Shown here piece by piece: positions 1 through 7,261 of a stretch of DNA of 64,000 nt. The notes beneath the pieces were generated by a model. The model saw only the letters and a program-made list of their open reading frames with translations. It was not told the origin of the DNA and searched no databases. Numbering within the stretch: position 1 is the first letter of the stretch; each line of letters opens with the position of its first letter. The position numbers were made by a program, and so were the translations under genes. The stretch comes from Rhodococcus sp. ARC_M5 (GTDB lineage Bacteria > Actinomycetota > Actinomycetes > Mycobacteriales > Mycobacteriaceae): the NCBI RefSeq assembly GCF_022810405.1, contig NZ_JALGQE010000012.1, forward strand, positions 62,001-126,000, written 5' to 3'.

Positions 1-1144
1 GGGCTTTTCGTTGTTTTGCGGTGACGGTGCGGGCGGTGCGGGCGAGGTTGAGTGGGTTGCCGTGTTCGTCCAGGACGATGGCGGTGAGAACGCAGTCGCA
101 GGCGAGTTGGCGGGAGGTGTTGCGGGAGAGTGGTCCCATCAAGGGGAGCCAGCCGACTGACGTGCCGTCGCCGAACAGGTCCCTGTAAGCGCCGCGATCC
201 GGGGCAGCGTCGCTTCCGCAGCTACTGTCTGTGTCGTCATCCGACGTTTCTTCAGCATCGGGGTGGATGGGGTGTCCGGTGTTGATGTCGACCGGATCGA
301 CGGTGTCGGATTCGGTTGCTGCGCGTGCGGTTTCGTCGTCGGCAATGTCATCTTCGATGTCGTCGGCGGTGTCGGCGCTGTCGCGGAGGTCGGTGAGGTC
401 GCGCAGGTTGATGTGCAGGTTCAGGTGGGGGCGTTCGCCGCCTTCGATGGGCCGGCTGCTCGAGGCGAGGTATTGGTCGAGGATGTGCCCGAAGGCGTCG
501 GCGCGCCGTTTGGCGGGGGTGCGGTCGTCTGGGGTGCCGTCTGCGGCGGGTCGGGGTTCGGTCAGGGGTGAGAGTGCGGTGAGGAGTTTTTCTCCGGTGA
601 CAGCGTCGACATCCATCTTCGCCACCAGACGTCCGTTCAGGGTTGTCGACGCGAACAGTTCGTTGCGGTCGGTGTTCTCCGGTGGTGGTGTCTTGCCGCC
701 GAACTCGTCCTCGAGTTTGGTGATCGCTGCGCGGATCCGGCCGGTGCGTGCTTCGGGCCCGGTGGCGGCGGCGATCATCGCGGTGCGGGCCATGACGCGG
801 CCCTCTTCCGGGAGGTCCTTCGGTGGGGTTTCGGCGAAGGTGAGGATCAGCGCGGCGTGATCGACGGACATCACGCCGGTGTTCACGGCGTCGGCGATAT
901 CGGGAAACGCAGCCATACCGCGGGCGAGGGCGACGATCTTGGTGGCCTTGGACGGTGACAGCAGGGTAGTGGACGTCAGCCAGCCGGCGGGTCCGGGGAA
1001 TCCCAGTTTCTCACGGGAGACGCGGGTGTCGATCTCTGCGACGAGAGCGATCCGCCGGGCCTCCAACAACTGAATCTCATGGGAGACCGTAGCGGCGTCG
1101 GCGAGCAGTTCACTCTCGCTCAGTTGCCAGATCTCCGTGGTCAT
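1..1144 (-). CDS. DUF222 (13E12 repeat family) protein, 3' end cut by the window edge
   Basis: The reading frame opens at ATG 1144 (MTTEIWQLSESELLADAAT) and stays open for 381 codons to base 1, so the C-terminus is missing. The N-terminal ~200 residues are the helical, Ala/Arg/Glu-rich DUF222 region typical of actinobacterial 13E12-family proteins. An acidic, Asp/Glu-rich linker follows, and then the segment that normally precedes a C-terminal HNH nuclease domain. That nuclease domain, if present, lies outside the window. Family members are multicopy and poorly characterised; a DNA-processing role is inferred from the HNH motif. The gene sits directly behind a promoter carrying a perfect LexA box, so DNA-damage induction is expected. 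The family call is confident; nuclease activity cannot be judged here. Confidence 0.85.
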   Translation of the reverse strand, partial: MTTEIWQLSESELLADAATVSHEIQLLEARRIALVAEIDTRVSREKLGFPGPAGWLTSTTLLSPSKATKIVALARGMAAFPDIADAVNTGVMSVDHAALILTFAETPPKDLPEEGRVMARTAMIAAATGPEARTGRIRAAITKLEDEFGGKTPPPENTDRNELFASTTLNGRLVAKMDVDAVTGEKLLTALSPLTEPRPAADGTPDDRTPAKRRADAFGHILDQYLASSSRPIEGGERPHLNLHINLRDLTDLRDSADTADDIEDDIADDETARAATESDTVDPVDINTGHPIHPDAEETSDDDTDSSCGSDAAPDRGAYRDLFGDGTSVGWLPLMGPLSRNTSRQLACDCVLTAIVLDEHGNPLNLARTARTVTAKQRKA

Positions 1145-1151
1145 GGACGCA

Positions 1152-1180
1152 AGTGTATCGAACGTGCGTTCGACTGGCAA
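1152..1180 (-). promoter_or_regulatory. LexA (SOS) box inside the DUF222 gene promoter
   Basis: The minus strand reads TTGCCA (-35, 1175-1180), a 17-bp spacer, then TACACT (-10, 1152-1157), then 7 nt to the ATG at 1144. The spacer contains the perfect palindrome TCGAACGTGCGTTCGA (1158-1173), which equals the mycobacterial SOS-box consensus TCGAAC-N4-GTTCGA. LexA bound here would cover the whole spacer. The -10 spacing predicts a leaderless transcript. Confidence 0.85.
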
Positions 1181-1358
1181 GCATGATTGAATCGAAAACT
1201 GTTGTCCTGCTTAACTATTGGCTATCCAGAACCTGTCGGTAGGGTGTGATAACGACCGACGTCGTAGACCTCCCAGCGCTAGAAGCACTGTCGCGAGTAA
1301 CGCCGAGCCGACGACATAAGGCGCGACGTCGAACTTCGATCACCCGCACCCCGACGCG

Positions 1359-1814
1359 TCAGCCGATGGTTCCCAGCGAAGCAAGAGTCTTGACAACCGC
1401 CCGCGCCGCCTCGGCACCCTTCGTCTCCAGGTGCGCGGTGAAGAAGGCCTTGTGGTCAGCGTGTTCGTGGAAGTGGTGTGGCGTCAGCACCACCGAGAAC
1501 ACCGGCACGTCGGTGTCCAGCTGCACTCGCATCAGGCCGTCGATGACCGCCGTTTCGACGAAGTCGTGTCGATAGATTCCGCCGTCCACCACCAGCGCGG
1601 CGGCAACGATCGCCGAGTACTTTCCGGTCTTGGCGAGCCGCTGTGCGTGCAGCGGGATCTCGAATGCCCCGGGCACCTCGAACACGTCGATGGGCGTCTC
1701 GCCCCGACCGAGCTCCTTCAGCTCGACGGCGAATCCCACTCGCGCGCGATCGACGATGTCCAGGTGCCAGCTGGCGTGGACGAAGGCAATGGATCCGGCG
1801 AGTGGAGTGGTCAT
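1359..1814 (-). CDS. ribH2: 6,7-dimethyl-8-ribityllumazine synthase, RibH2 type
   Basis: Lumazine synthase condenses 5-amino-6-ribitylamino-uracil with 3,4-dihydroxy-2-butanone-4-phosphate, the penultimate step to riboflavin. The 151-residue protein has the RibH2 signatures FVHASWHLDIVD near residue 10, DVFEVPGAFEIPLHA, DGGIYRHDFV and the catalytic-histidine segment VLTPHHFHEHADH. These resemble the Brucella-type RibH2 branch more than the usual RibH1. ATG 1814 was chosen because it gives the family N-terminus; a longer frame would run into the upstream gene. No other rib genes are nearby. The gene follows the DUF1810 gene by 10 nt and is probably cotranscribed with it. It may be an accessory lumazine synthase or flavin-binding isozyme beside a ribH1 elsewhere. 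Confidence 0.88.
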   Translation of the reverse strand: MTTPLAGSIAFVHASWHLDIVDRARVGFAVELKELGRGETPIDVFEVPGAFEIPLHAQRLAKTGKYSAIVAAALVVDGGIYRHDFVETAVIDGLMRVQLDTDVPVFSVVLTPHHFHEHADHKAFFTAHLETKGAEAARAVVKTLASLGTIG

Positions 1815-1824
1815 GGGTGCGATG

Positions 1825-2256
1825 CTAGCGGTATCGCTCGTCGAGCAAGTCGAGTGTCGGGCCATCGAATTCACCGGCGAAGTACTTCTGCAACACTTCG
1901 CCGAATACGGACGGACCCTCGGTAGCTTCGGCGAACAGCGTCATCGACGAATGCAGCTTCAGGTTGTCGGGATAGCCGAAGATCTCTTCGACCGTGCGCC
2001 CTTCGACAGCCACCACCAGCCGTGCCGCCTTCTTCAGGCGCGGCCCAAGCACTTCGTGCGAGAGGTACAGTTCCGCCTCGGTCAGATCCGCGATGCCGAA
2101 GTGCTGAGCAGTCGCGCTGCGCCCCAAACCGGCCAACTGCGGGAACACGAACCACATCCAGTGCGTCTGTTTCCGTCCCGCTTTCAGCTCCCGCGTCACC
2201 ACAGTCCAGACGGGATCCTGAGCGTCGACGAAGCGTTGCAGGTCGTATTCGGTCAT
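1825..2256 (-). CDS. DUF1810 family protein
   Basis: This 143-residue protein matches the DUF1810 (calpastatin-like) family. Visible motifs are the N-terminal YDLQRFVDAQDPVW, the GRKQTHWMWFVFPQLAGLG core and the C-terminal KYFAGEFDGPTLDLL. The biochemical function is unknown. ATG 2256 is preferred over the TTG three codons upstream because a -10 hexamer TAGGTT (2264-2269) lies exactly 7 nt upstream, predicting a leaderless start at that ATG. The ribH2 gene follows after 10 nt, so the two probably form a short operon. Confidence 0.8.
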   Translation of the reverse strand: MTEYDLQRFVDAQDPVWTVVTRELKAGRKQTHWMWFVFPQLAGLGRSATAQHFGIADLTEAELYLSHEVLGPRLKKAARLVVAVEGRTVEEIFGYPDNLKLHSSMTLFAEATEGPSVFGEVLQKYFAGEFDGPTLDLLDERYR

Positions 2257-2320
2257 GCCGTTCAACCTAGCGGTCCATTGCCGCTTCGGATTTCAGCTCG
2301 CGGCAATCAGACGACAGGTT

Positions 2321-3178
2321 TCAGCCCAGGGCACTCAGCAGCACGGCATCGAGTTCCCCGGCCGGCAGCATCGGCAACATGTGATGGCTGCTGCCGGCCA
2401 GGATGACGGTGTGTGCGTTCGGGAGAACCGTCTCGACAGCGTCGGCAACACGAGAACTGTTGTGCACCTTACTGTCACCGGCAAAGACGACGGTGACGTC
2501 CGCGGCCAGCGTCGCCCATCGATTTCCTTTGGGGCGGCGCGGAACCACTGGTTTCGCCGACGGGAAGTCGGTGCCTCGCTCTGTGAGATCGAGCCAGTCG
2601 GCGTCGAGCGGAGCCTTCTGCGTTTCCCACCGGATCAGAGAACGCATACGTTGGCGAGTCGGTCGCACCAGAAGTGGCACCGCGTGCAGCAGGTACGCGA
2701 GGCGCATGCCAGCGAAACACGAAGGGGGATCCAGCAGGACGAGAGCGCGGACGCGCTCTGGCCGGTGCAGTGCGTACGCGAGCGCCATCATCGCCCCGTA
2801 CCCATGTCCGACCATCGAAGTCCGCGTGACCTCGAGGGTTTCGAGAACCTGATCGAACCAGCACATCAGGTCATCGACAGTGCGGATCGGTTTCTGACCG
2901 ACAATGCTTCGTCCGGGCTCACCCATCGGGTCGATTGCGAAGACCCGGTAGCCCAGGGCCAGGGCGGCGACATTGGCGAACCAGACGGTCGAGGTTGCTC
3001 CGCCGCCGGGCAGTAGCACCACCGGAGTTCCATCGAGGGGGCCTACGGCGTTGACTCGAGTTGTGCCGTAGCCGGATTCGACGTCGATGGTGTCGATGGG
3101 CAGCGGCCACTTCGACAGCACGCGTTCGTAGGCCGTAAAGAATCCGTCAGCTGCGGAGCTATCCCTGAACCGACTCAC
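2321..3178 (-). CDS. Alpha/beta-hydrolase fold protein lacking the nucleophile serine
   Basis: The 285-residue protein has the alpha/beta-hydrolase layout: strand-loop VVLLPGGGATSTVW near residue 55, the elbow region SMVGHGYGAMMALAYAL near 121-137, a possible acid in FAGDSKVHN and a C-terminal SSHHMLPML histidine. The elbow reads G-H-G-Y-G, so residue 126 is Gly (codon 2801-2803) where family members carry the catalytic Ser. GTG 3178 is the start because GGGAGG lies 6 nt upstream; the longer frame begins inside this ribosome-binding site. It may be a non-hydrolytic binding protein or an inactivated enzyme. The substrate is unknown. A palindromic operator candidate overlaps the promoter region. 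Confidence 0.75.
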   Translation of the reverse strand: MSRFRDSSAADGFFTAYERVLSKWPLPIDTIDVESGYGTTRVNAVGPLDGTPVVLLPGGGATSTVWFANVAALALGYRVFAIDPMGEPGRSIVGQKPIRTVDDLMCWFDQVLETLEVTRTSMVGHGYGAMMALAYALHRPERVRALVLLDPPSCFAGMRLAYLLHAVPLLVRPTRQRMRSLIRWETQKAPLDADWLDLTERGTDFPSAKPVVPRRPKGNRWATLAADVTVVFAGDSKVHNSSRVADAVETVLPNAHTVILAGSSHHMLPMLPAGELDAVLLSALG

Positions 3179-3191
3179 TGAACCTCCCAAA

Positions 3192-3210
3192 TATCTCGAT
3201 AATCAAGATA
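3192..3210. promoter_or_regulatory. 19-bp near-perfect palindrome upstream of the alpha/beta-hydrolase gene
   Basis: TATCTCGATAATCAAGATA is symmetric about base 3201 with 8 of 9 arm positions matching. It sits 13 nt upstream of the hydrolase GTG, just beyond the ribosome-binding site. Its size and AT-rich TTGAT/ATCAA arms resemble MarR-family operators. No marR gene is adjacent. The rest of the 3179-3456 gap shows no convincing gene. Confidence 0.5.
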
Positions 3211-3456
3211 CTAGATCATCGTGATAGTTCTGGGCAGTGCTTTTCATCGACGCTGATTCCTTGGACGAAGAACTGCGCGATGCTCCATCGGCCGTGCACC
3301 GACTACGTCCGCTCGCAGTGAATATCGATCTGCGGGGACAGGGGTTCGGTCGCGCGACTTCATCCAGTGAGGGCGACGTCCCGCGCGAAACGATCTACAA
3401 TTTCGACACCAGGAACGTTCTCAGGCACCACCGCACTCACATTCAGGACACACAAC

Positions 3457-4041
3457 CTAGGTGAACCCGCGCAGCAGTGTGTCGACGGTGGCGTCGAGCA
3501 GATCCTCGGTCGGGACGCCGTCGAGCAGGTCGCCGGTGGCCAGCATCGCGAGTCCGTGCACGCTCGCGAATGCCACTCGCGCAAGGATCTCCGGTGGAGC
3601 CTCGGTGATCACACCGGCTGCTATGGCTTCGCCGAGCAATGCCTCGGTAGCGGTCATACTCTCGTGCGCAACAATTTTCAGCTTCTCACTGGCGTCGGGA
3701 TGATGCTTGGTGCTGTACATGACGTCCAGCAGCTCCGGGTGTTCGACGGCGAATCCCACGTAGGCGCGGGCAACTCCACGGAACCGAGCCATCAGCTCAC
3801 CGGGCCCCGTTGCCGCTGTGACCATCCGGCGGTTCAGTTCCTCGAAACCGTGCAGCGCCAGCGCATCCAAGAGCGCTTGCTTGTCGCGGAAGTGGCGCGC
3901 CGGGGCACCGTGACTGACGCCGACATCTCTGGCCAGCTGCCGAAGCGACAACGCCTCGACTCCGCCGTGCGCGATGCTCCGTTCGGCCTCGCCGAGCAAC
4001 ACCGCGCGCAGGTCGCCGTGGTGGTAGCGCTGCGTTGCCAT
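3457..4041 (-). CDS. TetR family transcriptional regulator
   Basis: This 194-residue protein has an N-terminal TetR helix-turn-helix (residues ~10-55: LRQLARDVGVSHGAPARHFRDKQALLDALA). A helical C-terminal ligand domain of the WHG/TetR_C_33 type follows (AYVGFAVEHPELLDVMY). It starts at ATG 4041 and diverges from the SDR gene at 4103, so it probably controls that gene and itself. A -10 hexamer TAGGGT (4048-4053) lies 6 nt before the ATG, suggesting a leaderless mRNA. The ligand is unknown. Confidence 0.88.
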   Translation of the reverse strand: MATQRYHHGDLRAVLLGEAERSIAHGGVEALSLRQLARDVGVSHGAPARHFRDKQALLDALALHGFEELNRRMVTAATGPGELMARFRGVARAYVGFAVEHPELLDVMYSTKHHPDASEKLKIVAHESMTATEALLGEAIAAGVITEAPPEILARVAFASVHGLAMLATGDLLDGVPTEDLLDATVDTLLRGFT

Positions 4042-4102
4042 GCATTCACCCTAGGCGATGTTGGCGTTGACAACAATGCTGACACTGCCTACATTGGCTG
4101 CC
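4042..4102. promoter_or_regulatory. Divergent tetR/SDR promoter region with operator candidate
   Basis: On the plus strand, consensus TTGACA (4067-4072), a 17-bp spacer and TACATT (4090-4095) are followed by 7 nt and the SDR ATG at 4103, giving a leaderless promoter. The palindrome TGTTG-N7-CAACA (4059-4075) overlaps the -35 box and is a good TetR operator candidate. The minus-strand tetR -10 is TAGGGT (4048-4053), with TTGTTG 17 bp further upstream. Confidence 0.65.
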
Positions 4103-4864
4103 ATGACTTCCACAGCGCTCATCACCGGAGCAAGCTCGGGCCTCGGCGAGGAATTTGCCACCCGCTTCGCCGCACGCGGCGAGAACGTCGTCCTCGTGGC
4201 ACGACGCGCCGATCGGTTGAACACCCTGGCGCGGCGCATCGAAACCGAGCACGGCGTGACGGCCACCGTCGTGGTCATGGACCTGGGCGCGCCCGGTGTC
4301 GGCGCAGCCCTGCGAACCACGCTGGTGGACAAGGGAATCACCCCCACAACCCTCGTCAACAATGCAGGCTTCGGGACGCACGGAAAGTTCACCGACGAGG
4401 ATCCTGCGCGCATCGCCGCCGAGATCGCACTGAACGTGAGCGCCTTGGTCGACCTGACGCACGCATTTCTGCCGAACCTCACCGGCGCGTTGATCAACAT
4501 CGCGAGTACTGCTGCGTACCAACCCACCCCCAACATGGCCGTCTACGGTGCCACGAAGGCCTTCGTCCTCAACTTCACCGAAGCGCTGGCCTTCGAGCAC
4601 CGTACCTCGTCGCTGAAGATTCTCGCGCTCTCCCCCGGCCCCACCCGCACCGAGTTCTTCGACGTCGTCGGAACCGGCGACGCCGCGGTGGGTAACTACC
4701 AGACCTCCGAGCAGGTGGTCTCGACGGCTATGCGCGCGTTGGATTCTCGCCGCACCCCCGCCAGCGTCGTATCCGGCCTGTCCAACAAGATCAGCGCCGG
4801 CGGTGTGCGTTTGGCCCCACGTTCACTGGCCGCGAAGATCAGCGGTCGCCTGCTGAAGGCCTGA
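4103..4864 (+). CDS. Short-chain dehydrogenase/reductase (SDR)
   Basis: This 253-residue classical SDR has the cofactor motif TGASSGLG at residues ~7-14. The arginines that follow (ARRADRL) suggest NADP preference. It also has the NNAG motif and the catalytic Ser/Tyr/Lys as IASTAAYQ...YGATK. The C-terminal ~50 residues extend past the usual core. ATG 4103 is chosen because the promoter -10 lies 7 nt upstream and the motif spacing is normal from there. The substrate cannot be assigned. It is divergent from, and likely controlled by, the adjacent TetR regulator. Confidence 0.85.
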   Translation: MTSTALITGASSGLGEEFATRFAARGENVVLVARRADRLNTLARRIETEHGVTATVVVMDLGAPGVGAALRTTLVDKGITPTTLVNNAGFGTHGKFTDEDPARIAAEIALNVSALVDLTHAFLPNLTGALINIASTAAYQPTPNMAVYGATKAFVLNFTEALAFEHRTSSLKILALSPGPTRTEFFDVVGTGDAAVGNYQTSEQVVSTAMRALDSRRTPASVVSGLSNKISAGGVRLAPRSLAAKISGRLLKA

Positions 4865-4868
4865 ACCG

Positions 4869-5354
4869 CTAACCGCGCGTACGACGCGAATCGATCACTC
4901 CCGTATCGAATCCGGCCAGATGCAGTCCTCCGTGGAATCGGGCGTGTTCGATCTTGAGGCACCGATCCAGGACAACGTTCAGTCCCGCTGCCTCGGCGTC
5001 GCGTGCCACCTGCTCGTGCCACAACCCGAGCTGAAGCCAGATCGTCTTCGCCTGCGCTGCAATCGCTTCGGACAGAACGTCGGGCAAGTCGTCGTACTTG
5101 CGGAACACGTCCACCATGTCCGGTCGCTTCGGGAGATCGGCGAGCGTCGGGTACACGGGCGTGCCCTCGATGTCGGCAACCGTCGGATTCACGAGAAATA
5201 TCTCGTAGTTGCTCGTCGACGACAGATACCGGTTGACGAAGTAGCTTGCCCGCGAGGGATTCTTGGACGCACCGACGATCGCGACGGTCTTCGTCTCACT
5301 CAGGATGCGTTGCCGCTGCGGCGCGGACGGGCCCTGCCAGGTGCGTTCGCTCAT
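4869..5354 (-). CDS. CoA-binding domain protein (YccU-like)
   Basis: This 161-residue single-domain protein has a Rossmann-like CoA-binding fold (TVAIVGASKNPSRASYFVNRYL near residue 24, then VNPTVADIEGTPVYPTLADLP and IWLQLGLWHEQVARDAEAAGL). This matches the COG1832 family. Its ATG overlaps the metY stop in an ATGA tetranucleotide, so translation is coupled to metY, and it is the last gene of the osmC-metY operon. The role is unknown; pairing with O-acetylhomoserine sulfhydrylase is common and suggests a sulfur or CoA-persulfide link, which is inference. Confidence 0.82.
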   Translation of the reverse strand: MSERTWQGPSAPQRQRILSETKTVAIVGASKNPSRASYFVNRYLSSTSNYEIFLVNPTVADIEGTPVYPTLADLPKRPDMVDVFRKYDDLPDVLSEAIAAQAKTIWLQLGLWHEQVARDAEAAGLNVVLDRCLKIEHARFHGGLHLAGFDTGVIDSRRTRG

Positions 5355-6649
5355 GACCGCGCCTTTCCTGTTGCCAGTGTCAGGGCCTGATCCAGGTCCC
5401 ACAGAATGTCCTCGGCATCTTCGAGTCCGACGCTGATGCGTATCAACTCGGGACCGACACCTGCTCCGCGCAGCTGCTCGTCGGTCAATTGTCGATGCGT
5501 CGTGCTGCCAGGGTGGATCACCAGCGTGCGCACGTCACCGATATTGGCCACATGGCTGGCGACCTGAACGCTCTCGACGAACGCCTGACCGGCCTCGCGG
5601 CCACCGTCGATTCCGAAAGCGAATACCGCACCAGGGCCGGCGGGGAGGTACTTCGCTGCGCGGTCGTGATGCGGATGCCCCTCCAGCCCAGCCCATCTCA
5701 CGTACTCGATCCGGGAATCTGCTTCGAGCCATTCGGCGACCACTCGGGCATTGCCGACATGCGCGTCCATACGCTGCGGCAACGTTTCCACCCCCTGGAT
5801 CAAGGTGAACGCCGATTGCGGTGCCAACGCGCCCCCGATGTCGCGCAGTTGCTCACTGCGCAGTTTGGTCAGAAAGCCGTACTCCCCGAAGTTTCCCCAC
5901 CACGACAGCCCGCCGTAGGAGGCCACCGGTTCTGTCATCTGCGGGAATTTGCCTGAGCCCCAGTCGAATCGACCGGACTCGACCACCACTCCCCCGAGCG
6001 TCGAACCGTGCCCGCCGAGAAACTTCGTCGCCGAGTGAATCACGATGTCGGCACCGAATTCGATAGGCCGGCTGAGCCACGGCGTCGCCATCGTCGCGTC
6101 GATCACCAGCGGAATTCCGTGATCGTGGGCGACGGCGGCGAGACCGTCTATGTCGGCGATCTCCCCCGACGGGTTACCGATGACCTCGGCGTAGATCAGC
6201 TTGGTCGAATCCGTCACCGCTGCTGCGTAATCCGACGGATCGGTACCGGGAACGAACGTGGTTTCGACGCCGAAGCGGCGCAGCGTCACGTCCAGCTGGG
6301 TCACCGTGCCGCCGTACAGCCCGGCCGCGGCGACGATGTGGTCTCCGGTGCCGGCAAGCGCAGCGAACACTGCGAACTCGGCCGCCAACCCACTGGCGAA
6401 CGCAACCGCTCCGATGCCGCCTTCGAGGCTCGCAATGCGCTCCTCGAAGGCGGCGACGGTGGGGTTACCGATACGACTGTAGACATTGCCGTACTTCTGC
6501 AGAGCGAACAGATCGCCTGCGTCCGCGGAATTCTCGAACACGTAGCTCGCCGTCTGGTAGATCGGCACCGCACGCGAACCGGTGGAAGGATCTGGCCTCG
6601 CTCCGGCGTGAATTGCTCTGGTACGCAGGCCGAATGTCCGTTCGCTCAT
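5351..6649 (-). CDS. metY: O-acetylhomoserine aminocarboxypropyltransferase (sulfhydrylase)
   Basis: This PLP enzyme makes homocysteine from O-acetylhomoserine and sulfide in the cytosol, the direct sulfhydrylation route to methionine. At 432 residues it has normal MetY length. The PLP lysine is K209 in HSATKFLGGHG and the PLP-nitrogen aspartate is D184 in VIDATMATP. The N-terminal RAIHAGARPDPSTGSRAVPI and YGNVYSRIGNPT segments are family hallmarks. It lies 4 nt after osmC and overlaps the CoA-binding-protein gene by 4 nt. The operon is preceded by a cysteine leader ORF (7249-7341), so its expression probably follows cysteine supply. Confidence 0.93.
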   Translation of the reverse strand: MSERTFGLRTRAIHAGARPDPSTGSRAVPIYQTASYVFENSADAGDLFALQKYGNVYSRIGNPTVAAFEERIASLEGGIGAVAFASGLAAEFAVFAALAGTGDHIVAAAGLYGGTVTQLDVTLRRFGVETTFVPGTDPSDYAAAVTDSTKLIYAEVIGNPSGEIADIDGLAAVAHDHGIPLVIDATMATPWLSRPIEFGADIVIHSATKFLGGHGSTLGGVVVESGRFDWGSGKFPQMTEPVASYGGLSWWGNFGEYGFLTKLRSEQLRDIGGALAPQSAFTLIQGVETLPQRMDAHVGNARVVAEWLEADSRIEYVRWAGLEGHPHHDRAAKYLPAGPGAVFAFGIDGGREAGQAFVESVQVASHVANIGDVRTLVIHPGSTTHRQLTDEQLRGAGVGPELIRISVGLEDAEDILWDLDQALTLATGKARS

Positions 6650-6653
6650 GACG

Positions 6654-7166
6654 TCAGGCCGTTTCGAGAACGGTGTGGATCGGAGTGGGATTGCGCGTCA
6701 GATCCAGCACGGGGCAGTGATCGTCGACGGCCTTCTGCAGCTCCTCGTACCGCTCCCGTGACTCGGGACCGGAGACGGTCACGACGACGCGCACCTCACC
6801 GAACCCGGGACGAACGTCGTCGTCGAAACCGAAGAAGCCGCGAACGTCGAGGTCACCCTCGGCCTTGGCCTTGATGTCGTCGACGACGATCCCGAGCTTC
6901 TCCGCCCAGACGCGGTAGGTGACCACCTGGCAGGACAGCAGCGACGCCAAGTAGTACTCGACCGGGTTGGCGGCGTTGTTCTCACCGCCGAGGGCAGGGG
7001 GCTCGTCGACCTCGACGGTGTACTTGCCCAAGGTGACGGTGCTGGCGACAGCATCGTGCGCGGTGACCGAAGCCCGGAAGACTGCCTGCGCGTTCTTCGG
7101 ATCGGCCTGCACGGCATCGTCGGTGGCAGCGATGACGCCGCCGAGATGAGACACAGATGTGGTCAT
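6654..7166 (-). CDS. OsmC family protein
   Basis: This 170-residue OsmC/Ohr-fold protein has the two redox cysteines in SLLSCQVVTYR and DHCPVLDL, and the family loop ENNAANPVEYYLASLLSC. OsmC proteins reduce organic or fatty-acid hydroperoxides with a Cys pair. As first gene of the metY operon it may instead act in sulfur handling, which is inference. The start at ATG 7166 is set by the Shine-Dalgarno AGGAA 6 nt upstream. That site can be sequestered by pairing with the upstream leader ORF. Confidence 0.88.
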   Translation of the reverse strand: MTTSVSHLGGVIAATDDAVQADPKNAQAVFRASVTAHDAVASTVTLGKYTVEVDEPPALGGENNAANPVEYYLASLLSCQVVTYRVWAEKLGIVVDDIKAKAEGDLDVRGFFGFDDDVRPGFGEVRVVVTVSGPESRERYEELQKAVDDHCPVLDLTRNPTPIHTVLETA

Positions 7167-7172
7167 GGGAAA

Positions 7173-7261
7173 TTCCTGTTCGATTCGAGGGTTGCCGGAA
7201 CGACCCGAGGAGCGCGAAATGCTCGTCGGGGATGGGTTCGATCGACAGTTACGAACAGGAA
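7173..7261 (-). promoter_or_regulatory. Putative cysteine-responsive attenuator: leader/Shine-Dalgarno pairing and hairpin
   Basis: In the minus-strand mRNA, UUCCUGUUCG (bases 7261-7252), covering the last Ser-Cys-Ser codons of the leader ORF, is perfectly complementary over 10 nt to CGAACAGGAA (7182-7173). The latter contains the osmC Shine-Dalgarno. Between them lies a hairpin with arms at 7204-7213 and 7221-7230 (9 of 10 pairs, 7-nt loop). A ribosome stalled on the Cys codons would block the long pairing and free the ribosome-binding site. The mechanism is inferred; the complementarity is visible directly. Confidence 0.65.

Noticed and set aside
231..860. Plus-strand ORFs over the first kilobase
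   Set aside because: They are the complement of the DUF222 gene, whose frame is continuous on the minus strand from 1144 to the edge.
3237..3464. 75-codon plus-strand ORF in the hydrolase-tetR gap
   Set aside because: No ribosome-binding site, no family resemblance, and it runs into the tetR 3' end on the other strand.
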